Shown piece by piece: positions 1 through 10,323 of a stretch of 64,000 bases of DNA. How positions within the stretch are numbered: the stretch's first letter is position 1; every line of letters starts with the position of its first letter. Origin of the DNA: Datura wrightii (Eukaryota > Streptophyta > Magnoliopsida > Solanales > Solanaceae); assembly GCA_035772735.1 (NCBI GenBank), contig JASDFA010000007.1, positions 83,785,501 to 83,849,500 on the forward strand, in the 5' to 3' direction. Position numbers and translations under genes: made by a program. The notes beneath the pieces were generated by a model. It did not search any database, was not told where the DNA came from, and saw nothing but the letters and a program-made list of their open reading frames with translations.

Positions 1-510
1 GACTTAAGTTCTGGGTATCACGAGGTGTGGGTTCGGGAGAGAGACATCCTGAAAACGGCATTCAAGACCAGGTATGGCCATTTTAAATTCCTAGTCATGT
101 CCTTCGGGTTGACAAATGCTCCTGCAGTATTCATGGATATGATGAAAAACATCTTCAGGTCGTATCTGGATTTGTTTGTGATAGTATTCATTGATGACAT
201 TCTGGTATATTCCGGCTCAGAAGCAGAACACCGAGGTCATTTGCGAACAGTGCTCCAGATTCTCAAGGACCACCTGTTGTATGCAAAATTTTCTAAATCT
301 GAGTTCTGGCTGAATTCGGTAGCCTTTATGGGTCATATTGTGTCAGATGTTAGTATTCAGGTAGATTCACAAAAGATTGAGGCAGTAAAGACATGGCCTA
401 GACCTACAACTCCAACTGAGGTACGTAGTTTCCTGGGGTTAGCTGGGTATTACAGAAGGTTTGTAGAGGGGTTTTCTACTTTATCAGCACCTTTGACCAA
501 GTTAACTTAG
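1..510 (+). pseudogene. Ty3 reverse transcriptase, C-terminal part
   Basis: Reading frame 1 is open from the first base to a TAG at 508-510. It encodes the palm and thumb part of a Ty3-type reverse transcriptase, the enzyme that copies element RNA into cDNA. FGLTNAPAVF and the catalytic FIDDILVYS (the family's YxDD variant) are visible, followed by FLGHIVS and FLGLAGYYRRF, which lead into RNase H. The N-terminal half is cut by the window edge. The TAG replaces what is a Gln codon (CAG) in related copies, for example a likely C-to-T change. RNase H follows in the same frame. Confidence 0.9.
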
Positions 511-1010
511 AAAGCAGCTAAATTTCACTGGACTAAAGTGTGCGAACATAGTTTCCAGGAGTTGAAAAACAGATTGACATCAGCACCCGTACTAGCTTTG
601 CCGAAAGGTTCAGAGGGTTATGCAGTGTACTGTGATGCTTCGGGCGTTGGATTAGGGTGTGTTCTGATGCAACATGGTAAGGTAATTGCTTATGTTTCAA
701 GGCAGTTGAGGAAGCATGAAAAGAACTATCCCACTCATGACCTGGAGTTAACGGCAGTAGTCCACGCCTTAAAAATCTAGAGACATTACCTGTATGGGGT
801 GCACGTGGACATTTTTACTGATCATAAAATCCTCCACTACATCTTTACACAGAATGAGTTGAATCTACGGCAGCGTCGCTAGTTAGAATTGTTGAAGGCT
901 ACGACATGAACATTCTGTATCATCCAAGGAAGGCTAATATTGTCGCAGATGCCCTTAGTCGTAGATCAATAGAGAGTTTAGCGCACTTGAGGCCCGAACA
1001 ACGGGAGCTA
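511..1010 (+). pseudogene. Ty3 RNase H remnant
   Basis: This continues the RT frame after a TAG. The core motif YCDASGVGLG and the segment YVSRQLRKHEKNYPTHDLEL mark the RNase H that degrades template RNA during cDNA synthesis. A TAG at 778-780 sits where Trp is usual. The segment with FTDHK follows at about 816. Near 880 the frame is lost, and it resumes one frame over with YHPRKANIVADALSRR, the usual end of this domain. It therefore has at least one nonsense change and one frameshift. Confidence 0.85.
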
Positions 1011-2300
1011 GCCTGAGAATTGCACCAGTTAGCCAATTTAGCCATCCGAATAGTAGACTTGGGAAATAGTGGGGTAGTGATTCAGAATACCGTAGTATCA
1101 TCCCTTGTTATAGAAGTAAAAGAGCGGCAATATAAAGATCCTAACCTGGTACAACTCATAGATAAAGTTCAGTGAGGGGAAGTATCAGCTTTTGAGGTAA
1201 CCAAAGACGGGGTCTTGAGATGTAGGGGTCGCCTCTGCGTTTCAGATGTGGCAGGACTTTGCCAGCAGATCATGGCGGAGGTACATTATTCCCGTTATTC
1301 TCTTCACCCAGGTTCAACAAAGATGTATCATGACATAAAAGAGATTTACTGGTGGCCTGGAATGAAAAAGGGTGTAGCCAAATTTGTAGCACAGTACCCT
1401 AACTGCCAGCAAGCAAAAGCGAAACATCAAAAACCCAGCGGATTGACACAGGAGATGGTGGTGCCTATGAGAAAATGGGAAGTGATTAACATGGATTTTG
1501 TGACAGGGTTATCTTGTACCAGGCGCAGATTTGATTTTATCTGGGTGATTATTGACAGATTAACAAAATTAGCTCACTTTTTGCCCGTCAGGACCACCTT
1601 CTCAGTCGAGGACTATGCTGAATTGTGTATCAGAGAGATAGTTTGATTACACGGGGTCTCGACTTCTATTATTTCTTATAGAGGGGCACAATTGACAGCT
1701 AGATTTTGACAGTCATTTCAGAAAGGCTTGGGGACACAGGTTAATCTGAATACAACCTTCCATCCTCAAATAGACGGGAAGGCAAAACGTACAATTCAGA
1801 CACTCAAGGATATGTTGCGAGCATGCATGTTAGACTTGGGAGGCAGTTGGGATGAACATTTACCCCTTATTGAATTTTCTTACAATAACAATTATCATTC
1901 AGCAATCCATTTGGTTCCTTATGAGGCCTTATATGGGTGGAAATGCAGGTCCCCAATTGGTTGGTTCGAGGTTGGAGAATCAGAGTTAATTGGATCAGAC
2001 ATAATCCACCAGTCAGAGGAGAAAGTAAAGCTTATCAGAGAGCGCTTGCTTACAACTCAGAGCCGCTAGAAATCCTACTATGATGTGCGGCATAGAGACT
2101 TGGAATTCAGTGTTGGTGATTGGGTGTTTTTGAAAGTTTCACCAATGAAAGGCGTAATGAGGTTTGGAAAAAAGGGCAAACTTAGCCCTAGGTTTGTTAG
2201 CCCATATTGGATCCTCCGGAGAATAGGCCAAGTGGCATATGAGTTAGACTTACCTCCAAAATTAGAATATGTTCATCCAGTCTTTCACATGTCAATGCTG
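1011..2300 (+). pseudogene. Ty3 integrase remnant
   Basis: The open stretch 1215-1646 carries an HHCC-type zinc-binding region. Its histidines are in HYSRYSLHPG and the distal cysteine is in the PNCQQAK segment. The start of the catalytic core follows (MDFVTGL, with the first acidic residue). The stretch 1728-2069 continues the core with HPQIDGKAKRT (the usual E is replaced by K in GKAKRT) and the YEALYG segment. 2085-2303 is the C-terminal DNA-binding part (VGDWVFLKVSP, GKLSPRF, VAYELDLP). Stops at about 1645, 1709, 2067 and 2301 break the frame. Integrase inserts the cDNA into host DNA. Confidence 0.88.
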
Positions 2301-2534
2301 TGAAAGTGTATAGGTGATCCATCCCGAGTCATGCCAGTTGAGGACGTCTAGGTTATTGAGGAATTAGCCTACGAAGAGGTTCCAGTAGCCATATTAGATC
2401 GACAAGTTCGTAGGTTGAGGACAAAAGATGTTGCCTATGTTAAAGTGTTATGGAAAAACTGGAATACAGAAGAGATGACTTGGGAAGCTGAGGATGATAT
2501 GAAATCTAAATATCCTCACCTATTACAAGATTAA
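2301..2534 (+). pseudogene. Chromodomain at the pol C-terminus
   Basis: After a TGA at 2301-2303 the frame continues to a TAA at 2532-2534. The segment ILDRQVRRLR followed by VKVLWKNWNTEEMTWE matches the chromodomain that plant chromoviruses carry behind integrase and use to target heterochromatin. The aromatic and Trp positions of the fold (LWKN, MTWE) are visible. A TAG at about 2350 interrupts it. This domain is what assigns the element to the chromovirus clade. Confidence 0.85.
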
Positions 2535-2788
2535 TTGCAGTTAAGGTGAGGTTGTTATTCAGTTGTTATTTTACTGCTTATGCTATCAGTACTATTGTTT
2601 AGCTACCCCTTATTATTGTGTAATGGTTGTTATAGCGTCTTGTGAGGCGCCTATGTTGTACTTTTCTGCATTTCAGGTTTTCGGATAGTCCATATTACAA
2701 AGGACACTCTGCCGAAATTTTTCTAAATCTTGGGAAAGAGAGTTAACTCCTTTAAGCCTAAGAATGACATTCGAGGGCAAATGTTCTT
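2535..2788 (+). other. 3' untranslated region of the chromovirus
   Basis: Between the pol stop and the polypurine tract I see no open frame. It ends with a segment containing cattcgagggcaaatgttc, the form usual just upstream of the 3' LTR in Tekay-type elements. Confidence 0.6.
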
Positions 2789-2809
2789 AAAGGGGGCCGG
2801 GGGAGAGGA
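2789..2809 (+). other. Polypurine tract
   Basis: A purine-dominated run directly before the TG of the 3' LTR. It primes plus-strand cDNA synthesis in LTR retrotransposons. Confidence 0.85.
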
Positions 2810-4542
2810 TGTTACACCACATAAAAGTTAATGATTAATAAGCATACACGTGGACTTGTGAGGAATAAAGAGAGTATGACACGTGTAGAAAAGCCTCAGA
2901 GTAGGATCGGGCAAGACTAGGCCGCGAAGGGCCAGCACAACGCGCTAGCCGACAGGGCATCAGCCAGCGCAGTGCGCCAGCCCACCTGGCGTGATAAGGG
3001 GCGCGACATGGAGCTGTTTTGGCACCCTGGGCGGTGCGGGGTGCCCCCTGCCACCGCCCATAATATATATATAAACCCCTCCTCTCATTTCAAATCATTT
3101 TCAATAGTTTCCCTTGGCTAGAACTTAAAAGGGACGCTAATTTAGATTGATTTTCATCCGTTCACGCTGCTAAACGCCGTCCAAATTCAAATTAACTTTA
3201 GGTATAGAGTTCTAAGCCTACAGGGAGCATTACTACGGAGTTATTTTCTCAAAATTCGCTGCGCAAACCGGAACCCCGCTGAGTAAAAGTTATCAGAATT
3301 GCTCCAAACTGATTCCTAAACAATCACAGACGTAGGTAAGTATTTCTCCCTTATGAACTCTCCGGAAATTATAGGTTTTCAGCCGTATCTTACATAGTTG
3401 AATTATAGTTGCTATTAGTATTAAAAATTATCATTTTAAGACAAATTTGGTATTGAAATTAGTCTCTTTCTCCCAGTATTACGGTTATAGTTGGAAAGAG
3501 CTATTGAATACAAGTTGAAACTCATCGGTTATTTGGGAAACTACAATCAAGGCATGTTAAGGCGAATTCCTTCGGCAAGTTAGTTTCCATAGCATTGTAC
3601 TACAGTTTGAATCCTAGTAAGAGAGCCAAAAATGTTATTGTTGCGAATAGCTGTTGCTATTAGTTGAGACCAGTACTCTATGTTTAGTTTGGGATTGACT
3701 TTGCCTTGTATAGCCTTTCATTACCAACCCCAGGGTTACTAGCTGTGTCGTTGCCCGCCAGGAGCTATATGACGTCGCCTCGAGGAGCGATATACCGTAC
3801 CAAGGGATGATGATGAGGCCCAAGGGTCTCATACAGTCAATTCAATGGCTGGACTATTATTTCTACGTCGTATGGGCAGTACACCCCAGTCAAGCCAGGT
3901 GCCCAGGGTGCAGTTATCAGGATTCCATCGGACTCAGACACAACTACAATTTAGGGGTCGAGCAAGCTCAATTGTAGACCCAGGAGACTGGTAGGTTGGC
4001 TATAGTTATTAGTTGACTCATTTTGACCTTGTAGGGGTATATAGATTGAAGTGTATCTGTCAGCACTTATGGGGGACCCGGGTGGGTTATTCTGTTCTAG
4101 TTGTACCTTCCGGCTTATGGGGGCCAGGTAAGGTTCGTGTTTGCACTATTTACAGATAGATTAGGCAGAAAACTATTAAGTTACTTAGGTAGTATGTCTA
4201 TCCCTTCTATTTAGTTGTTTTTAGTTTCATTTTAGTTTTATTCAGTCATGTTTATTTACTCCCTTACATATTCGGTACATATTTTACTGACACCCATCTT
4301 GAGGCGCTGCATTACTTGCCTGCAGGTGTGGATAGACACGGATCAAGACCTTCTTCGCTTTCATCCAGAGTCAGTAGTACAGTTATCTCCCCTCCAATGG
4401 AGCTGATTAGTTAGAAGGTTTACTCTTTTGATTGTACAGTATGGGTAGGTCGGGGCCTTGTCTCGATCGTTATTCCACTCCTAGAGGCTTGCAGATTTAT
4501 AATTTCCCTATGGTTAGTTTATTGTTGGTCGTGTGGGGCTTA
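2810..4542 (+). repeat. Chromovirus 3' LTR, first part
   Basis: The LTR starts TGTTACACC directly after the polypurine tract and is cut at 4542 by element A. It aligns along its length with the LTR at 54956-57040. A TATA-rich run (ataatatatatataaaccc) lies at about 3060-3077. A GT donor-like site (tag|gtaagt, intron start 3336) and an acceptor-like site (tgcag, ending 4325) occupy the same positions as in the other copy. The last bases, GCTTA at 4538-4542, are the target site of A. Confidence 0.9.
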
Positions 4543-5962
4543 TGTTCATTACGTTTGTTGGGTATAAAACTTACACGCAAGTGCACGTGGTCGAACAAGT
4601 AGTAAAGTGGCTAAGTAAGCCAAGTATCGATCCCACAGGGACTGGGATGAAGTGCAATCTGCTCAAGTGTACTATATTTCAATTCTAAAAATGCAGACAA
4701 CAGTGTAACCAAGAGTTTGATATTTTGATTTCTAATAATTATGCTAAGTCTAAAACAATTATCTAATGTGAGTCTGAACTATAAATGTGAGCATGCTGAG
4801 GTTAAACGAACACGTAATGAAATTAATTGTCGATATAATTTGGTTAGCCTTTTCCTCCGCTTGCTAGTCAAGAACTATTGCCAAGGGATTAAAACTCTCG
4901 TATTTAACCCCACTTAAGAATCATGAACCATCCACCTACATTTCTGTGATTAAATGCAATTCATGTTCTGACCATACAAAACCGATTCCTAAATTAACTA
5001 ATACGACTTTCAAGTATATTTCTATCCAGAAGGTAAATCAATTCTCAATTTTTCCAAACTAAGAAAGGATCATATCCTATTAATTCACAACTTTCCAATT
5101 TCTTGCTCTCTCGAGTGAAACCGTACTTTTTAGATATACATTAACGTAGGCCACACATTAATGCAGTAAGAAGAAGAATCAATAGAACAACCATGGAAGA
5201 AAAGATGAAAAACCAAAGAATCAATAATCACATTTCATTACAAGTGTTCTTAACCTCAGCAAGAAGAGGAATTAGCCACTCATTTGTGGATTAAACATCG
5301 TTAAGTGAGTGTTAAACATACAAGCAATTGAATACAAGAAGAAGGAAAGAGAGAAAAACCCTGATAATTTCGTCCCCTCAACTGCCTGTAACCCACGTTC
5401 TTGCTCCACCAAGACAAAATATTGAAAAATGAACCTAAGTGTTCTATTTATACTAGTGGAAATTTTTCCCGGAATAACAAGCAACGTGTCACGGAGTGCA
5501 TCGCGGAGCACTGCCTCCGTGACACGCTACCGACGCGGACCCTCACTGGAAACTGGGGGTCCAGGTAATAAGGCCCAACGTGGCACGGCGTGCAACGCGA
5601 AGCCAGGCCACCGTGCCATGGACCCATCGCGAACCCTCACTAGAAATAGGCTGAAAATTCCCTCTCCAGGCAGAAGGCCTCCGCGATGGTAGCGTGACAC
5701 GGCTCCATCGCAGAGCCCCTTTATTTTGTGCTTTCCAATGCCTTGTCCCTTGCTCACATCCGAGTCCAACCCTGATCTCTTCTAACATGCATTTTAGCTT
5801 CATGAAATTACATTTTACCTGCAAAACAATGCTAATCATGTTGGTTAGTATAAATTCACATTTTATTACCAATTACATGAGAATGTATAAACATTGCTAG
5901 ATAAACAAGGCTAAAATGACACATTTGAGCATCACTTGGGCATATAAATTTGCCCAAGATCA
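4543..5962 (-). repeat. Element A LTR (3' LTR in element sense)
   Basis: It begins tgttcattacg and ends gcccaagatca on the plus strand, so it reads TG..CA on the minus strand as well. A TATA box lies on the minus strand at 5446-5452. Just upstream of it in element sense is the palindrome with arms GTGTCACGGAG (5486-5496) and CTCCGTGACAC (5515-5525). ORF-like stretches here are palindrome artefacts. Confidence 0.9.
5486..5525 (-). promoter_or_regulatory. Promoter-proximal palindrome of the A 3' LTR
   Basis: Perfect 11-bp arms GTGTCACGGAG / CTCCGTGACAC enclose a second short inverted repeat (AGTGC/GCACT class). It sits tens of bases upstream of the LTR TATA box in element sense. The position suggests a cis-regulatory site or an RNA hairpin. 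The function is inferred only. Confidence 0.6.
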
Positions 5963-5977
5963 CTTACCCCACACTTA
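5963..5977 (-). other. Polypurine-like tract of element A
   Basis: The plus strand reads cttaccccacactta, that is, taagtgtggggtaag in element sense, directly before the 3' LTR. The same tract precedes the 3' LTR of element B. Confidence 0.65.
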
Positions 5978-7757
5978 AATCCTTGTTCGTCCTCGAACAA
6001 CAATCTTACACCTCATGCAATTTACATCCCACCCTCGCTACTTTGGTTCGACAATTTAGGTTACGGTCATACCGATTATTCAATACAGCAAATCATCAAG
6101 AAAACATGCATGGTCCTATCAATGCAATGACCTTCAATACATCAAGACCTCCTAGACTTAAGAATCGACTCTCGATATTGGCAAACTCATGCAAATCAGC
6201 TGATCAAGACATCCGACACGAAAATTAACCTTTCATCAAGCATGTGCCCTCGCAACACAAGAGAATTTTCCCCTTTTTGATCATATGAACTCACAAAATT
6301 TCAAGCAAGGGCATATAAACACAATTTCGCTCTCTCTCCCAAAAGAATTCACATGCATCATGTCATGACCCATAAGCTTGCCTTTAGTGTACTACTCCAC
6401 TAATATAAAGAAGTGTGATGTAAGATCACGTAGGACTTTAACGGGTTGTAATGGCAGCTACGGAACTAGTAAATATTGGGCTCGCCAATAATAGCCACTA
6501 ATATCCTTAAGCGCCTTTTCAATACATCCCATCAAACTCATGGACATTGTTTCTTTCTTCATCCTCCCAATCTTGAAGTTTTTCTTTAGTTTGGCCCATC
6601 TTATTAAGCACACTTGACACAACAACAAAGATTATTCATGCACCTTCATTATAAATTATTTATAACAAGTGCACCTTCAACCTTTTCTTTTCTTCTATCA
6701 CTCGACTTTTCTTTTCTTTTCACCATTCTCACTCTTTGACACTGTGGGAAAATGATTTTTCTCTTCTTAAGCGCTTAAGAGTTTTGGATCACATTTGCGG
6801 CTAATGAAAAGAAGGGATTAAGCTCGGTTTACACTTTTTGACAAAAGAAAAAAAAATAATAGGCTAAAGGCTCAACGGGCTGACTAGGGTATACGATCAA
6901 GGTGGGTACGATAATGAAAAATAGAAACTTTCGGTTAAAGACAAACAAATGCCTACATCCTTTCCTACAATACACTTCCTTTATTTCATTTTGTACACAC
7001 ACCAGGCAAGTTCTAGACACTTCACAATAGCATGGAATAACAAAACCTCACTTCACACTTATTGCACATGCTCAATTCAAGATGTATTCACAGACTCTTC
7101 AATCAGCTAATTATAGGAATTCAAACATTAAGCCTCAATCACACTGAATCGAACTCTATGGCCTAGGTATCTCAAAATATTTACAAAGTTGCATGCTTTC
7201 ATATGAATCACCTTTGCATTTTAAATATCATGTACAACACGCAACCATAATTTCGCGACCATAAAGTAACTACAGGTTTTGGGATGCAACCCACAAAAGA
7301 AAAACAACTGAAAAATAAATAAAAAAAAATCTACTCCTAACGACTACATTTCTCTTAAGACGGTCGTCATCCATCCATCATAGGGAATGGTCACTAACTA
7401 AGACTTCAGTTCAATGGGACCATTCTCGGTAAAAGAATCGAAAACAAACGCCGAGAAACCCAAGAATTGAATTTTTTTTAAAAATATCGATCAATTCGAT
7501 GACAAAAATATGTACAAAATTAGCTAGCAACATTCAACAACACACTAGTTTCACATATATTCACAATACAGAACAACACTTAACAATCACAAATCACAAG
7601 GAACAACAAAATGTCACAGGCACGACACAGATTAGAATATATACATAACAGCACAACCAACACCTAACTACTCCCACCCCACACTTATCTTGAACACTGT
7701 CCCCAGTGTTCACAGAAATTAAAATAGCACAAAAAATTGGGTGGTGGAACTCCCTGA
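5978..7757 (-). other. Conserved 3' noncoding region of element A
   Basis: About 1.8 kb between the second ORF and the polypurine tract, without a believable ORF. It contains short pyrimidine-rich and purine-rich runs and the block gacggtcgtcatccatccat at 7359. That block recurs in elements B (reverse sense, about 27598) and C (34025). Conservation over three elements while coding parts differ suggests a cis function such as packaging or priming (inference). Confidence 0.6.
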
Positions 7758-8978
7758 TCAATCAAAGTACTCCACTTCTTCATCCGGTGCTGCTGCTTCA
7801 TCTCCCATGTCTGAATCACCCCCATCGTCACCATCGGACTTCACATCGGAGTCCTCCCGACGTGTCTCCTCATTTGTGGGGACATCATCATCCGTGGGCT
7901 CTATAAATGCTGGCCCCACTCAGCATAGAGCCCTGGCATTTTCGCCAAAAGGGTAGTCTAGCTCGAGCTGCCATAGCTGCTCCTCTATTGCCGGCCTCTC
8001 GCCTATCCTCAGCTGGAGCATCTGCATCCCATACATGCGAACCATATACTGATCATCACGAGCATGTCGCTCGCCTAGTGTAATCACTGGCCCGTGGGTG
8101 GTGTTGGGTGCCTTAGTTTTAGTGACATCTAAGGCCCGCCGCTCCATCTGCGGGATGTAGTCAAGGGCCTCTTCCTCGACATCTAGGCCCCTCAGGAATG
8201 TGGTGAGTAGCCCACCAAATCCGTATCTGTGCCCCTGATGCAACCGGGCTCTGTTCATGGCGGAGATAATCACCGCCCCCATGTTGATCTCCAGCCCTTT
8301 CATCAGGGCATACACCAGGCATACACGATCCCGGGTTACATCCGTCATATGTACCCCCGGGATTAGGCAGGAACAGATGATCTTTAGCCATATTCTGGCT
8401 TCCCTGTTCATCTGTGAATAGGGCAAAGTCTGATGGTAGCCCCTATCCTTGTGTCTGCTCCATCTAGCTGTCGATCGGATCCCACACAAGGTGCGTCTGA
8501 TGTCCGCATACGGTGGAGTGAAGTTCAGCTGTCGAAGCATGTGGGCGTCTGTGTCCCGCGCCCCTATGATAGCATTGAGGTGGTGGGGCTCAAAGGTGAC
8601 TATTTGCCCTCTGATTTTTAGGGTGTGACTTCTGAGCATCGGGTTCCAGTTGGCATAGAATTCCCGAATCAGGTGCAGGTTGCATTCTTTGGGCTCTTCA
8701 AAGATGAAATTGAGCCCGACTGCCTCGATCCGGTGTACAATCCTAGGGAACTCTTGTGCCAACGGTTCCCGTGCTATGTGTTCCTCGGGGAAGTACTTGC
8801 TTTCTTTGTGCTTTGCGTACCACTTCTTCCCCTCTTCCATCACCCACCCGATTCTGTATTGGCGGCGTTGGCTGCGTGGAACCGCTGGTGTTGCTGGGAC
8901 TGCTGTGCCCAGTCTGATTCGCTTTCTTCCGGCGCCAGATGTTGATGCGTCTTTCCCTTTTTCTTGCCTGCTTGCCAT
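7758..8978 (-). pseudogene. Second ORF of element A, plant transposon protein-like (PF20167 type)
   Basis: It starts at ATG 8978, two codons behind a splice acceptor-like site, and reads MASRQEKGK. The core (EFYANWNP, IRGQIVTFEPHHLNAIIG, LVYALMKGLEIN) resembles the 'putative plant transposon protein' domain found in plant retroelement ORFs; its biochemical role is unknown. A basic, Ser/Ala-rich N-terminus precedes the core. A TGA at 7920-7922 stands where copy B has CGA, a CpG-type transition. It removes an acidic Asp/Glu-rich tail of about 54 residues that is still readable downstream. Otherwise the frame is open over 352 codons. The family assignment is from memory of the domain and was not searched. 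Confidence 0.7.
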
Positions 8979-8983
8979 TTTAC

Positions 8984-9675
8984 CTGTCAACCCAAGTAGA
9001 CAAGATCAATGTTAAGCCAATGAATATTAACTTCGACTAAGGTCGGGTTAATCTAGGCTACCCCACACTTAGTCCCTAGCCAAAATTACAACATTCCGGC
9101 AAGATCATGCTTATTTACACAAATAAACAACCAACTATACAAACATGCTTAGTGCATATGAAGAATTCGACGGTATATATTCCATGTACTACTCAGACTT
9201 CGTACAGCTAACCACAATCATTACCCTCGATAACATTTTATTCCATCGCACTTAGAAAGGAAAAACTAAGAAACGAAAACAACAAGAATTTATCTACACA
9301 AACCTATACAACTCACCCAATTCTTGCAAATTTCACTATTCCCCTAACCCGAGAATCCGTCGGTCTTTTAACATCATAACAATTAGCACATCGACTCATG
9401 TCACTCAGCATGTACAACCTGGCATGAATTTCACAAGTTCACTACATTTTTCCACTTCAAATTCAAAAACAAGCCCTAGATATGATTGTATCAACAAAAT
9501 TCGATTAAATTATGCAATTAACGAGTTCAAGCAATCACAATGATACTCTGAAAATCCATCAACACTAATTCAATTGAATTCATGCTTAATTTCTACTTAG
9601 GGAAAACTTAGCTCACATCACATGCTCAGTATCGAAGAAAATCGATAAGAAATGAGATGGAATCGAAGAACATAC
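8984..9675 (-). other. Predicted 5' leader intron of the A second ORF
   Basis: In element sense the donor is aag|gtatgt (intron start 9675) and the acceptor is ttgacag|gtaaaatgg (intron end 8984), five bases before the ATG. Copy B has the same sites with a length of 691 instead of 692. AT-rich content fits a plant intron. Confidence 0.65.
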
Positions 9676-10323
9676 CTTGAAATTGAAGAATTGAAGAAAA
9701 CTCAATGAATTTCTTGGCCTATTCCGTGTCACATTGAAGGGGGAGGGGTTTTAGGGAGTTTGGTCGCGGAGTGTGTGAGAAATAAGGAAATTTGAGGGGA
9801 ATTCAGGGTTTAAAAGTGGAAAAATCACGCGGGTCACCCGGCGACCCGGTGTGACTCATCGCGATATACACAGCAACGTGTCACCGAGTGCATCGCGGAG
9901 CACTGCCTCTGTGACACGAAGCTGTCGCGAGGGCGTTCTGGAAATTTATTTTTTTTAAATTTCGGATTTATACCTCAACGTGTCACGGAGGGTAACGTGG
10001 AGGCCCTCCTCTGTGACACGGAGCTATTGCCCTAGCTCACTGTTTTGCCACTTTTTATTGATTTTCATACCTCGAATTTTTCTTTGCGATTCCTTGCATA
10101 ATTTCCCTCCGTTCAACCTGAAATTCATTCTACTACAAGAAATTGGTTAGAATTATAGGTTTCACTCTAAATAAAAATAAAAACAAAAAATAAAAACTAA
10201 AAATTTTGTTGTTAATCAAGAAAAAGAAAAAGAAAAATCTATTCACAATTTACAAAGAAAAATTTTCACGGGTTGCCTCCCGTGCAGCACCTGGTTTACC
10301 GTCGCGGCTCGATGTCATTTAGC
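9676..10323 (-). promoter_or_regulatory. Internal region with two LTR-type palindromes, possible ORF2 promoter
   Basis: Two copies of the LTR palindrome lie here: arms at 9878-9888 and 9907-9917, and at 9980-9990 and 10009-10019, each with one arm slightly altered. In element sense they precede a TA-rich cttttaaaccc segment and then the predicted first exon of the second ORF. This mimics the LTR arrangement of palindrome followed by TATA. A role as internal promoter is inferred. The gag stop is immediately upstream, followed by the cacgggaggcaacc-type motif. Confidence 0.5.

Noticed and set aside
5272..5900. Overlapping ORFs of 68-109 codons on both strands in the LTRs of A and B (repeated at 13587-14215, 20700-21324, 29141-29671)
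   Set aside because: They come from the palindromic, GC-rich promoter part of the LTR, recur in every LTR copy in all frames and show no protein-like pattern.
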